A stretch of 64,000 nucleotides of DNA, taken from Sphaerolaimus hirsutus. Taxonomy: Eukaryota; Nematoda; Chromadorea; Monhysterida; Sphaerolaimidae. Of this stretch, positions 1 to 12,056 are shown in pieces. The DNA lies in the NCBI GenBank assembly GCA_964036195.1, contig OZ038453.1, forward strand, positions 28,710,997-28,774,996. The letters are read 5' to 3'. The first letter of the stretch is position 1. Each line of letters opens with the position of its first letter. The notes beneath the pieces are model-generated. The model did no database searches and was not told the DNA's origin. It was given only the letters and a program-made list of their open reading frames with translations. Position numbers and translations under genes: made by a program.

Positions 1-169
1 CTCCGGGTGCTTGGATAGATAGGAAATCGCATTTCCTGAACAATGGATAGATAGCTATTTTTTTCTGGGGTGGGGGATAAGGATTTGGGATTTGTGGGTT
101 TTCGACATATTGTTTTTAAGGGATATAGAAGGAAGAAATGGGAGAAAAACTAGGGATTTTGAGAGAAAA

Positions 170-960
170 GTTTTTCTCCGGGAATAGGTGAATAGTTGAG
201 CGACATTCGGGGATAAGCGGATAGATAGATAGCTGGGCGGTTTGGGGGGGGGGGGGGGTTTAGGGGGTATTTTTTCGTTTGTTTGTCTCGGGCGGGGATA
301 AACAGTTGAGCGACATTCGGGGATAAACGGATAGATAGATAGATAGCTGGGCGGTTTGGGGGGGGGGGATTTAGGGGGTATTTTTTCGATTGTTTGTCTC
401 GTGCGGGGATAAACAGTTGAGCGACATTCGGGGATAAGCGGATAGATAGATAGCTGGGCGGTTTGGGGGGGGGGTTTAGGGGGTATTTTTTCGATTGTTT
501 GTCTTGGGGTGGGGATAAACAGTTGAGCGACATTCGGGGATAAGCGGATAGATAGATAGCTGGGCGGTTTGGGGGGGGGGGTTTAGGGGGTATTTTTTCG
601 ATTGTTTGTCTTGGGGTGGGGATAAACAGTTGAGCGACATTCGGGGATAAGCGGATAGATAGATAGCTGGGGGTTTGGGGGGGGGGATTTAGGGGGTATT
701 TTTTCGATTGTTTGTCTCGTGCGGGGATAAACAGTTGAGCGACATTCGGGGATAAGCGGATAGATAGATAGCTGGGCGGTTTGGGGGGGGGTTTAGGGGG
801 TATTTTTTCGATTGTTTGTCTCGGGGTGGGGATAAACAGTTGAGCGACATTCGGGGATAAGCGGATAGATAGATAGCTGGGGGTTTGGGGGGGGGGGATT
901 TAGGGGGGTGCTTTTTCAAAACTTTGGAGCGGGATTGATAGTTGAGCGACCTTTGAGATA
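170..960. repeat. G-rich minisatellite, about 8 copies of a 102-111 bp unit
   Basis: The marker GTTGAGCGACATTCGG recurs at about 195, 305, 416, 522, 629, 734 and 839, with a degenerate copy at 941, so the period is 102-111 bp. Each unit holds a GATAGATAGATAG stretch, a run of 7-14 G, a TTTAGGGGGTATTTTTTCG block and a GGGGATAA block. Unit length varies mainly through the G run. The open frames through it are products of the repeat and I do not call them genes. Confidence 0.93.
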
Positions 961-1421
961 GATGTGATAACACCCTTTCCAAGTACGCCATTCGAAATCC
1001 TTAATAGCCATGCTAGCTAACCGGTGGTGTTCTCCACTTCATCATAAGTGCGGTTTAGGCTTGTTATCGCGGCCGTTTCTTGAGTGTCTTGCATGTGTCC
1101 ATGCGGCGGTATGGCGGCCTGCATTTTTGTTTATTTATGATGTGGATATGTTGTTATTTTGAGAATTATTTCGGAAATGGTTTTCTGTCTAGTTGAAAGA
1201 ATCGTTTACATTGTTTTTCTCTGTTTTTTTACATGATAAATTAAGAGCTTTTAAAAATCGCAAAGTACAAACCGCAAAATCTGTAGGCACTCTATGTGTG
1301 GTCGCAAAGCGATCGCTTGTCAGATCGGCCAATGCCGATAGTGCCGCCACTTGGCTGAAACGTTTTGGAGTTTATGTATAGATTGTTAGAAGAAGATGTT
1401 TAAGTTTAAGTTTAAGTCATC
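961..1421. other. Non-coding flank
   Basis: I see no supported gene here. A 62-codon plus-strand frame at 1193-1381 has no recognisable sequence and no splice context. The minus-strand coiled-coil gene ends just to the right, at 1422. Confidence 0.5.
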
Positions 1422-4400
1422 TTACGTTTGTGCCATTTCAACATCCCTTGCCATGGCCCTGTTTCCCTTCACAAAAATGCGATAGCCAAATATCAGTGCA
1501 ATTACCGCTGTAAATGTGAGGCATCCAAATAGAACGTTCAAGCTGAGCATTATCATATGGCTCTGAAAAGGTATTTTTTGATGATTTGTATAGTGATTTT
1601 TGTTGAAAAACCGCTCTCCCCCCGAAAATACTGATATGTTCTCACATTCATATCCCCATTCCGCTCCCCCCCAAAATACTTTTTATGTACAATTTGATGA
1701 AATAATCCCTTTGTTGAGGGTTTTTTGTGGAAATATTAAGAGACCTTGTTGTTTTCATCCAGTTTAGTGTTAAATTGCTTTTCCATTTGATTCAACTTCT
1801 CCATAAAAATTGTTTTGAAATCACTCTCAATGGATTGCCATTTTTCACTTTGAGCATCCGTTTTTTTCAGAGCCGCGGTGGAATGATACCATTCAGTGTT
1901 GGAGGTTGTTGAAGGCATGGAAGTGGTTGTAGGTTGAGTTGTTGAAGGCATGGAAGTGGTAGTAGGCTGAGTTGTTGTGGCCATGCTTTGATGTCTGTGT
2001 TTGCTGTCCAAAAATTGGTCAAGTTTTTCCACTTGTGTTGAAAAACTTTTGATTTCTTGTATGGTATTTTGAAGTGACTTGTCATGTGGGCATTCCATCT
2101 GTGTTTGAAAGCAACATTAAAGCTAGATTTTGAAAAAATACATATTCTATGTAGACACACCTCTATTTCTGACACTGTGGTATTCAATTGAGAAAGTTTA
2201 GCACATAAAGAATCAAACATGCAGTTCAAGGTGTGGTTGACCTGCTTAAGAGACATCCCCAATGAAATCTGTAATGTTTAAAATAATGTTTAAAAATGAC
2301 TTGCTCCTCAGAAAAATATATAAAGTGTGAACCATTTCTTTCTCAATGTTTTGGTATTCCTTCTTTGTTTGGGACTGTGCCAATGTGTTTTCAGCCTGGT
2401 GATTTTGAAATGTCTTCTTCATTTGTTCCAAAAGTGATGTCACATAGTTTTCCATCCTTTCAATGCTTGGATCCCTGGCCTGTATTGTAACAGAAAGTGA
2501 TTCAATATATAGAAGGTTTTTACTGTTTGATAATTTCATACCATGGTTGTGGCTGTTGGCACATTGCCATCAGATCTCTGATCCAATTTTCTCAGAATTT
2601 CTGAATTGTATTCTTTTAATTTGGCTGCAATGTTGCTTTCAAAGACAGATTTGATGTCATTAAATTTCTCTAAAACATGTGCCTCATGATTTTTTATTTC
2701 AGCCAGCATAGCCTTTCTATCATTCTGACATTGATTGGTTGAATTTTGAACCATGTCCAACAATTGAGCTGTTTTTGCCTCTAGGGTTTGAATCTTGCTA
2801 TCAATTACCTATGTAATTATTATTATTATATAAACAGAATTTTTTTACAACTTCATAAATTCATACCATGGTTGTGGCTGTTGGCACATTGCCATCAGAA
2901 TTCTGATCCAATTTTCTGAGAATTTCTGAATTGTATTCTTTCAATTTGTCTGCCATGTTGCTTTCAAAGACAGATTTCATGCCATTAAATTTCTCTAAAA
3001 CATGTGCCTCATGGTTTTTTATTTCAGCCAGCATAGCTTTTCTATCATTCTGACATTGATTGGTTGAATTTTGAACCATGTCCAACAATTGAGCTGTTTT
3101 TGTCTCTAGCGTTTGAATCTTGCTATCAATTGCCTATGTAATGTTTATTATGAAAACAGAATACTTTTTACAACTTCATAAATTCATACCATGGTTGTGG
3201 CTGTTGACACCTTGTCAGCAGAATTCTGATCCAGATTTTTCAGAAATTGGGAACTGTATTCTTTCAATTTGGATGCCATGCTGGTTTCAATGTCAGATTT
3301 GATGCTCTTAAAATTCTCAAAAACGTGTGCCTCCTGGTTTTTGATTTCAGCTAGCACAGCTTTTCTGTCATTGTGACATTTGTTAGATGTGTTTTGAACC
3401 ATGTCCAGCAATTTCTCTGTTTTTTGTTCTACTGTTAGAATCTTTGTATCAATTGCCTATGTGGTATTTACTATGAAAATGAAAGTGTGGAGGAAAAATA
3501 TATATGTTTTATACAGTCATACATACCATGTTTTTCAGAAATGCCTTTGACTGTTCACACTGTTCTGCCATTTTGTGTAAAATATCTGATTTTGATTCAT
3601 GTAGCTTTGCCATAACATTGTTGTTAGCATGTGCCAGCATTTGTGAAAAGTTTTGACATTTTTTTGGCACATTGGATTGTTCTAGTATTTTGTTTTGCAA
3701 ATCAAAGCCACTCAACATTCCTCTCTCAATGTCCACAAGATGTGTGTACATCTTCTCTTGCTTGTTTTCCATGCCTTCACAACAGTCCACCTATGTTTTA
3801 CAAAATTGCTTTATAATATCTTATTATTTTCAGTAAAAACCCCTAAAATAATGGCCTAAATACCTAAAAACAAAATAAACATCTATATCAACATACCGAT
3901 TTGGATACGGTCAATAAATCCGGTTCCATTGTTCTGAAATACTCCATGTCATATTTGGCTGTGGACATTGTGCTGCTGGGTGCTGTTTTTGTGGTGTCAA
4001 CTGTGGGATTTGCCAGCTGTTCAACTCTGAACGACAGGTGTGCTGGGACTGGTGTGGTTTTTTCAGTTTCACATAATATCATGGTGCTAGGTCCGAAACT
4101 GAAAGTTGAATGTTATGTATACATGCATGATTTCACTATTGTAGGATAATAATAATGTACCGTATTTCCTCGAATTACAAAAAATCGTTTTCACATTTTT
4201 ACTGACTTATATATGGATGTAGATGGTATAAACAACATTAAAAAACCACCACAAATTCATAGTGTCTGTTTTTGAGGGGGATATCTCGAGGAAATGTGGT
4301 AAATACAATGTTTTTCATATGGGTGAGCTATAAGATTGATGAGGGTGTTTTTTACAAATAGATTCTTAAAAAAGCCATGTATATTTTTCATATTAAATAA

Positions 4401-4817
4401 AGACACGTTTTCTGATGTACGTTTGTTTATTGAGTAAACCTATCTCAGAAAACATGTCTTTATTTAATATGAAAAATATACATGGCTTTTTTAAGAATCT
4501 ATTTGTAAAAAACACCCTCATCAATCTTATAGCTCACCCATATGAAAAACATTGTAAACATTGTTTTACTCACTCCCCAAACCAACAACATTCCACAAAT
4601 CTGTGTGAGATACAAAACGACAATTAAAAAAATACCGGGGCTGCAACTCTATTTCCAAATCGCAAAATCCGGCAGGTAGTTGTAGTGTTTTTGCGATGCC
4701 CCATTCGCTCTTGATTTTGTTCTGAAATGTGTTATCCATCATAAAAAGGCATATTTTGGAGATTTTATTTGAAGCATTAATTACAGTTTTGAAAACGGAC
4801 CCGCCGGAAGTTCCCAT
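1422..4817 (-). CDS. Ten-exon coiled-coil protein with C-terminal transmembrane anchor
   Basis: I do not recognise the family. Exons on the minus strand are 4636-4817, 3897-4098, 3527-3790, 3190-3456, 2867-3133, 2542-2808, 2333-2479, 2161-2268, 1745-2098 and 1422-1562, all with GT-AG borders and matching phases, giving about 730 residues. The start is the ATG at 4817; there is no signal peptide. The middle is heptad-like coiled coil rich in K, E, Q and N. Three central exons are tandem duplicates of exactly 267 bp each, two of them almost identical in protein. Exon 9 has a Thr/Pro/Ser-rich repeat (TTQPTTTSMPST). The last exon encodes one hydrophobic helix (LFGCLTFTAVIALIFGY) followed by a short basic tail, so I infer a tail-anchored or surface-stalk protein. 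Intron 1 (4099-4635) carries a MITE and a large hairpin. Whether it is a host gene or belongs to the neighbouring viral element is open. Confidence 0.75.
4158..4301. mobile_element. MITE of the ACCGTATTTCCTCGAA family, short copy
   Basis: It begins TACCGTATTTCCTCGAA and ends TCGAGGAAATGTGGTA, the inverted ends of the family that recurs at 38.4, 53.5, 54.0 and 62.8 kb. It lies inside intron 1 of the coiled-coil gene. Confidence 0.7.
4305..4555. repeat. Large inverted repeat (arms about 110 bp, loop about 33 bp)
   Basis: The left arm (about 4305-4413) and right arm (about 4446-4555) are near-perfect reverse complements. For example, TTTTTCATATGGGTGAGC on the left pairs with GCTCACCCATATGAAAAA on the right. 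It sits in intron 1 of the coiled-coil gene. It could be a foldback MITE or a cruciform-forming element; no coding potential. Confidence 0.9.
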
Positions 4818-4914
4818 GCTTTAGGTCTTTGGCCGAGCAAAAAATTGTGCCAGTGTTGTTTGTAGGGCATTGACAGAAGGTACAAATGCTCTCATAGGCA
4901 CCGAATGTGCATTC

Positions 4915-5690
4915 TGCACATTTGAAAAACGATTTCACAATGTTTCTGGGAACAATGCCAAAAAACAAACACACCGAATAAGCACAAAATGGCTAAAAAA
5001 CTGGCCAATGCATTGTTTTTCATCAATGTTAGTCAATATTATAAATTATTTTATATTAAACTTGCTGGTTAGAAGAATGTTATTTGATAAAACGAAATTT
5101 TTTAGTTTTGCACTCAGATAAAAGCGAAATTTTTTGGATACATATTATTACATAACATATTTACTGCGATAGAGTTTACATTCCATTGAATGTAAATGTT
5201 TTGCTGCACTGTGCTAGATAGAATGTTATTGCTTAGACGTTTAGGTGATGTTTTTGTTGATGGGGGGCGGTTTTTTAACAATCTTGTATTTATGCGATGT
5301 GTTTGTTTTTGGCATTTTTCCCAGAAATATTGTGAAATCGTTTTTCGTGTTGAAATTGAAGTGATATATGTCATATTGCAATATCGGTGATCTTAAGCGA
5401 TGGTTTTGCATATTTTACAAACCGACTTGCTCTTGGTACATGTACATCAATGTGGTTGAAGTTTAAAAAACGTTTTTGGCATTTTTCCCAGAAATATTAC
5501 GAAACTGATTTTCGTGTTGAAATTGAAGTGATATACGTCATATTGCAATATCGGCGACCTTAAGCGATGGTTTTGCATATTTTACAAATCGACTTGCTCT
5601 CGGTGTATGAACGTCGATGTGGTTGAAGTTTAAAAACGTTTTTGGCATTTTTCCCAGAAAAATTACGAAACCGGTTTTAGTACTTAGAAT
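4915..5690. repeat. Tandem repeat of about 166 bp between divergent genes, with an inverted partial copy
   Basis: The marker GGCATTTTTCCCAGAAA occurs on the plus strand at about 5311, 5478 and 5644 (spacing 167 and 166). Copies 1 and 2 are highly similar, including TGCAATATCGG and AAGCGATGGTTTTGC blocks; copy 3 is truncated. An inverted, diverged copy lies at about 4920-4975. The array lies between the start of the minus-strand coiled-coil gene (4817) and the plus-strand gene (5798), so it could hold their promoters. I see no clear TATA box or other site. Confidence 0.8.
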
Positions 5691-5797
5691 GGTGACACTT
5701 TTTCAATGGAATGACATAGTGAATGTCAACATTTATACCTCTATTACATTACACTTTTCTGACATGTTTCTCTTTTGAAGTGTGTCAATGATGGCCA

Positions 5798-8700
5798 ATG
5801 TGTATATTTCACATAAAAAACGCTTCCGATACTAGACCTAAATCATGTTTCAATTTCAGGGCGTCAATTTCTACTGGCGTGCACCTGCAAGACCTGGACG
5901 ACGGTTCCGGCCGGGGGCACAAGCTCTTGTTTGAGCTTGTATCCTTTGAGGGCAGCAAAACCTCACACGAGCTTTTAGAGGTTTTCAGGGACGCCTTCAA
6001 GGAGCTGCACATGCAATTTGGCCCCTCCAATGAAGAAGGCTGTGGAGGCAAAAAAATTGACAAGCAACAAAACAAGGTTGGTTTTTGGTGTTTTTATTTG
6101 TAAAAACTATCCCTGGGGTTTTTATTTGTGTGGAAAAGCACTTTAAATAAATAAAAATAGCTCCCCTGGGGTCTTATTCAAGCTGCGGTGATTGTGTACT
6201 AGATAAATGTTCAAACAAATCCCCCCCCCCCCGTTGCAGACAGGCGGAAGCGACGGCATCGCCCAATCACCCCCTCCACCATCCAAATCTGCTGGCAGTA
6301 CTACAGGCGGTGCAGGACGGGCAGTTCACGTGCATGCGCGAGCGCTTGCAGCTGCTGGAGGCGCTGGTTGCAGTGGTCAAGAAGCTGCAAGACACGAAAA
6401 CGCACTGTCAAGTTTCTGGAGACCAGGTGGGTTTTGGAGATGTTTTTGATTGGACGTTTGTGGACCTTGTGGGGGGTAGGCTTTTGTGCGTGACTAGAAT
6501 GTGGCCAAAAGTGGTGTGCATGCCATTTTTTCTCTCACACATCTCTTTCCTTCCATGTACTCAGGCACGCCAGCGCTTGTTGGCAGTGTCCTCAGGCCAG
6601 GGATCTACGCTGGAGGCAGAAGGCCACCAGTGACACCAGAAATACCAGAAACACCGGTGGATTCGCTTGAGTTGGAACAGGTGAAGCAGGAGACAGAGGA
6701 GGAGGAAACAGAAAGCCTTCCTGCTCGTGGACGTGGACGTGGACGTGGACGGGGTCAACTTCTACACATTCCAAAAGCAAGGTGAGATGTGGTTTTGCTG
6801 TAGCTTAAATAAGACCCCAGGGGTGTTTTAATGTAACTTTGGTGTTCAAATAAGACCCCAGGGGGCGTTATTCAATGTTTTTGGCTACATTCACCACACT
6901 GTAGGATACTTATTCATGCAAATATTGTGAGAAATGTGTCAATAAGCAACCCCCCACAGGGTCCTGGTGGACGACATTGGACCTGTGCAACCTGTGGCAG
7001 ACATTGAGAGGCTGACAGAGTTTGGGCCAGATTTCAATGAACGGGGAACCAGCACCAAACCGGGCAGCTGCATTGACGGCAGAACCAGAGCAGCAAAGGA
7101 CAAATCAGGGTCAGTTTCTACTGTGGTTTTTCTGGCCTGTGGGGGTTTGTTTTTGCTGTGGGAATTGTTTGTGGCCATTGTATCTGCTGTGTTTTCACCT
7201 ATCATAATTACACACACACACACATACACATATACATACACATACATACACACATACACACACACACACACACACACATTCCCCACCATCAGGTCAAGTG
7301 AAAGTGGGAATCGCCCTGCCGACGTCAGACAGTCCAGGCTATCAAGTGAGAACACTTGGTCCAGAAGCTGCAGCTGTACTGGCGAGGGCGATACCACCAC
7401 ACGCCATACGGATGAATGTGGATCAAGCGCTATCTGGCACAAACGAAGCTGTTACCACTTCAGTGAGTGTGCTTGTGAACGAGCGCCAACCGATCCCAGT
7501 CCAGCCACCAAGAGGCCCAGCAAGGAACCTGTCAGAACAGGAGGCAATGGTCAGAACGAAAAGGTCACAAAAGGAGGAAGGCATGTACCCCCAGAGGGTC
7601 AGGAGATTAGTAGAGGGTCAGCAGCCAGCCCCTCAGGTTTGTCGTGTTTTTGATGGCTATGTATATGTAATGTTGATTGTCAGAATTATGTAGTGACCAC
7701 AAAGCTGTGACCAGAATGCTGCAACCATAATGCCAAATTTTTTCTCCCTTCTCAGGCTCTTCCAAAGAAGGCGTTAGCGGCAACGGTGGTAGTGACAACG
7801 ACAAAGTCAAGCCAGCCTGTCAGAAGAGAAAGACCAGCACAGGATCCAGAGAGAGAAGTGATGAGAGAAGAAAGGAGAGCAGATGCGATGGAACCGACGA
7901 GTACACAGGCCAGCACCTGTGCAAGGACGGACCCCCCAGCCACCAGCCAGAGCCACCAGATGGCCAGCAGCAGCAGCAGCACAGCAGTAGTGCCAGCAAG
8001 GGCACAGCCATGGGCAGCACCACCAAAAATCCAGTCAGAAGCTCCAATGGACACAACACCCCAGCAACAGCGGGAAGGAGCAAGCCAGACCCCAGCAGCA
8101 GCAGCAGCAGCAGCACCAGCAACACAGATGGAAGTGGACCCACAGCAACAGGTTTGTTGGCTTTTTTCACAGCATTGTGGTGATGTTTTTGTTAGTGGTG
8201 AAATATACTACAATGTGTGGGGTGAATTAAAAATCAATACATGTAGTACACTTCATTGCCCCCCCATTCACAGGCATCCACGGTGCTGGAGGAGGAGGAT
8301 CCAGCATCGATCCCACTGCCAGCAGGGGCACCACCACAAGCAGCCAGGATATCAACAGTGGCAATTCCAATGCCACCAATCCCACCAAAGCAGCCACCAC
8401 CACCACCAGCAAAGAAAGCCAGGCCAGACATGGAAGTGATAGTGCTGGAGTCTCCACCCAGAGAAGTGGCAGGAATGGAGGTTGTGAAGACATGGAACGT
8501 GGACAGTCTACAGCAGAGGACCCCAATGGCCAGCAGCAGCTTGCTGAACGCCCCCAAGCCACCTCAGAGACATGTGAAGAGGGTCACCCATCCGGGCACC
8601 ACAGCCAGACAGGCAAGAAAAAGGCTGTTTTCGTCAGGTCAGAAGGAGGTGGAGGAACCTACTACGAAACCTACCAAGAAGCATCGCAAGCCTGGGAAAT

Positions 8701-11269
8701 GGGTTTGGATAAGCAGCGAAAGCGGCTCAAACAACAGTACATGCAGTTCAATCAGCTCATTGCCCCGGAGAAAGAAGCACAAGTGCAAGCGGTGCCGCCG
8801 GTTGTACAGCAAGCTGTGCAAGGCAAGCACAACCAGCACAAAGACCAACAGCAGTGTGGGCAGCACACCATCCCCCCGAACACGTATGCTGAGGCATGTA
8901 AACGCAAAGCTGGAACTAAGGCAGCTGGAGAAAAAGACAGCAGCTCTACAAGTGGACAAAGACAAAGAGGGACCGGTCGTATGCTACCCCCACAGTGGCG
9001 AGGCAGTGGAACAAGCGAATTTGTGTCCAGGAAACGCACAGCAGGACCAGGAACTGGATTTGGCCAGCCTACCACAGGAAGTGAACAAGATCAGAGAGCT
9101 GCTCCAGGTGAACGAGCAGTTCCAGTTGGATCTGTGCCCCAGACTGAGACAGATTGCCAGAGAGCGCCTGCAGCTGCCCCCCCTGCAGAAACTGAAGGAA
9201 ATGCTGGCGCAACAGGCCAAGGAAAGGCATGCAGCTATAGAGGGGGAGGATCAGGACAAGAAACAGAAAGCTCTGGAGGAGCTGGATGCCATGGCACTTA
9301 TCAATCTGAGGATGAATGCAGCAGAACCACCCAACACGTGCCCAGGGGGGACAGCAAGCGATCTGTTTCAGATGCAAGAAGAGAATGTGCTGTGGAATTT
9401 GCTAGGCCTCAACCAGTACATGGACGATCTGCCAGCTATGTCCAGCCAGTTGCGCAAGGTTGGCTGTTTTTGTGGACTTTTGGGGGGTGGGTTTTGTGGT
9501 AGGTGGGGGGTTTGTGTGGAATGTGTGCTAAATGTGGAGGGGTATGACTACAAAAACCAATATTGTGACTACAAAATGTGTTGTTTTTTTGCAGATTATG
9601 CGCTCCAAGATGGACATGATTGTCGGAGCGTCAGCCTCCAGCCACCAATGAGGGGACCCAATCCTGACCGTGCCAGCAGCAGCAGCACCACCAGCACCAA
9701 CACCACCATCATCAACACCCACGCGGATGCACCAGCTGGCTCGTTTACACCTGGCAGTGTTGAAGAGTGCCTATCAGCTGCCACCACGGGTATGGCAGGC
9801 ATTCTACCGTTGCTGGCCAATGCAATCGATGAAGCTGGCCAACCACTGTTCGACAGGGGAAGACTGCAACCACCGGTCACAGCTGAGTTGGGCAGTCCAG
9901 ATTACATCATTCCATCAACCACCAGTAAAAAGCTGAAGAAGCTTAAAGGAGTGGGAGGAAAGCCTCCCAGCAAACAGCAAAAGGCTGCCCATCAGATGCA
10001 CATTATGCACAATGTGCAGCTTGCCCAAGCTTATGCATCCGTGCGCGAATATGTGGTGGAGTCCGATCGCGCAATGCTGGCCACCACATTAGCTTTGAGC
10101 TCATACACGGGTCTGCAGCGTGCCATTGACATTGAACGGCATGTACTCCCGATTGAAGCACTGTTTGAAGGTTTTGCTGGCGTCCCGGTAGAAGAGCAAA
10201 AATGGACCATGATGTTTGAGAGGGACTGCAATCTGGTGCGGGGGCACATGGTGAACACATGCGATGTGCGCGCTGTGTCCATTGCCATGTCCATGCACAT
10301 GGGCTGTGGCTTTCCTGTAAGATTGCAACGGGTCATGTCAAGGCGCAGCAACAGAATACAGTCAATGAGTAGATTATTGGCTGTATTTAGGCAGAACAGA
10401 GACTTGAATGGGGACGACCTGACCGGCACTTGGCTGACTGAAGACTATCCAGGGCGTGAACCCAGTGGACCCCTGGATGTTGAGCATTATACCAATCTAT
10501 ATGCTCGCGTGCGCAGGGGTTTTGGCAACCCCCCAAAACCACTGAACACTCTGCCAATGGTGGAATGGGCAACTGACAAACGGTCTGGACAAGTATACAT
10601 CAAAGTTGATGGCCATGTTGGTTGTCAATTGTTGCTGTACACTTGAACATCACTTATAAAACAATGTAAAACAAAAAATCCCCCCTCCTTCAGATCCCCC
10701 AGGGCACCACCGTCACAGAGATGCAGGCACAGTTCGTGGACAAACTCCAGAAAGCCAGCAAAGCTACCGGCAAAGGGCTCCTACCGATTGGAAAGAAGGT
10801 GGACGAGATGGTCATGGTCAAGCTGCTCAGATGGAGAGATGTGGAAAAGTTTATGGCACAAGTCCTGCACATCGACACCAACCCCTACCAGACCCCCCAA
10901 ATCCCCCTCAATCCTGGCTATTGCAGGGGGCTCAGTTCTAGCGCCCCAAACACAGCAGGCTATGTCCCCCCCCACAGCTCATGTGACCAGCAGCCCAGTA
11001 ACTTTGAGGCACATGTGCCTGAAAAAGTGCAGGCCACAAATGGCTTGGAATTTTGGAAAAATTGCAGGTCTTTTTGATAGCTACATCTTTCCAATGTAAC
11101 CTGTAGTAACAAATGCATGACAACCTTTGACATTTTGTCTTTTATCCCTAGATTCTGCAACACAACCGAGGCCACTCATCACCTGTACATTCGCTGTGCC
11201 CATTGTGAATGTGAAGGGCATGTGTCAATGTCACCAGATGCATGCATGGAGATTTGCAGAGCCATGTGA
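5798..11269 (+). CDS. Large low-complexity, basic and Cys-containing protein, ten exons, with frame breaks
   Basis: I do not recognise the family. Exons are 5798 (or acceptor 5860)-6076, 6244-6426, 6565-6781, 6960-7109, 7293-7636, 7755-8151, 8274-9458, 9595-10616, 10694-11067 and 11152-11269, giving about 1,400 residues. The N-terminal exons contain a leucine-rich coiled segment. Exon 3 has a GRGRGRGRGRG tract and an acidic stretch; exons 6-7 are rich in P, Q and A with basic clusters (KKHKCKRCRRLYSK). Exon 8 holds the most ordered region, and the end has Cys/His pairs (NCR, CAHCEC) suggesting metal binding. Reading continuity needs one extra base at three places (about 6621-6633, 7041-7047 and 9646-9652), so the gene is decaying, mis-assembled, or spliced differently from my model. 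Several introns use a GTTGGT donor, as do introns of the viral element. A polyA signal AATAAA lies near 11310. The gene converges on the capsid gene. Its membership in the element is not proven. Confidence 0.6.
7210..7280. repeat. (CA)n microsatellite in an intron
   Basis: An ACACAC/ATACAC run lies in the intron between the exons ending at 7109 and starting at 7293. Open frames on both strands across it are artefacts of the repeat. Confidence 0.95.
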
Positions 11270-12056
11270 ATTCTTTATTAGGCTGTGAACTTATGTACAG
11301 TTGTGTGTAAATAAAATGTCATTATTGGTATATGTTTTAATGTGCTGCACAGCAGATTACCAAAAATGTTGTACAGTAGCAGGCCACCAGAATGCATATA
11401 ATGTATGTACAGATTGTCAATGGTGCTTCCATATTATGGTAAGAGTGAGTGAGTGAGTATAAAAAAAGTAAAATGTCCCCATCTCTTTTGTAAATATTTT
11501 TTCTCTATCTTTCTCTCTATATCAAATACTGTAAACATCAAGATGGGGACAGTGTTCACAAAGTGTTCACACCAAAAAAACATTTCATGTCAACTGTTCA
11601 TCACCATCAAAATTGAAAACTAAAAAAAAAAAATATAAAACGGAAAACTAAAAAAAAAATAAAAAATAAAAAAAAATCCCATTCTTTTTGACTTCATATT
11701 TTAAATGGGAAAGTGTTCACATGGTGTTCACACAAAAAAACATTGTATGTCAACTGTTTGTATAAAAAAATAAAAAAATTCCCATTCTTTTTGACTACTT
11801 ATTTTAAAATGGGAAATGTGATCCATAAAGTGTTCACACAAAAAAACATTGTATGTTAGGATTTTATATGTCAATTATTGTCTAATTGTTGTTGTATTTT
11901 TTCACTTTTTGTATTTTTTCTTGTAGTTGTTATTGCAATTTCTAAATAAAATTGCCATCTGTGAATGGGAAGGTTGCTTTATTTGTCACACAATAGGAAA
12001 AAAAACACAAATCACTTTACTATATACACACATATAACATATATGACACTTGATCA
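11270..12056. other. Convergent 3' intergenic region with polyA signals and a three-copy repeat
   Basis: AATAAA near 11310 would serve the plus-strand gene, and TTTATT at 11978-11983 (AATAAA on the minus strand) the capsid gene. Between them the words GTGTTCACA and AAAAAAACATT(G/T)(T/C)ATGT repeat near 11550, 11710 and 11830. A CCCATTCTTTTTGACT block repeats at about 11678 and 11783, so there are roughly three degenerate units. No coding potential. Confidence 0.7.

Noticed and set aside
150..991. Proline-rich minus-strand reading frames (PPPKPPAIYLSAYP)
   Set aside because: They are translations of the minisatellite and its G runs.
7752..8170. Minus-strand Leu/Val-rich frames opposite the Gln/Pro-rich exon
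   Set aside because: Antisense of CAG/CCA repeats.
8492..9502. 336-codon plus-strand frame parallel to the large exon
   Set aside because: It lies inside the 8274-9458 exon in another frame. The exon frame keeps phase with both neighbours and the alternative does not.
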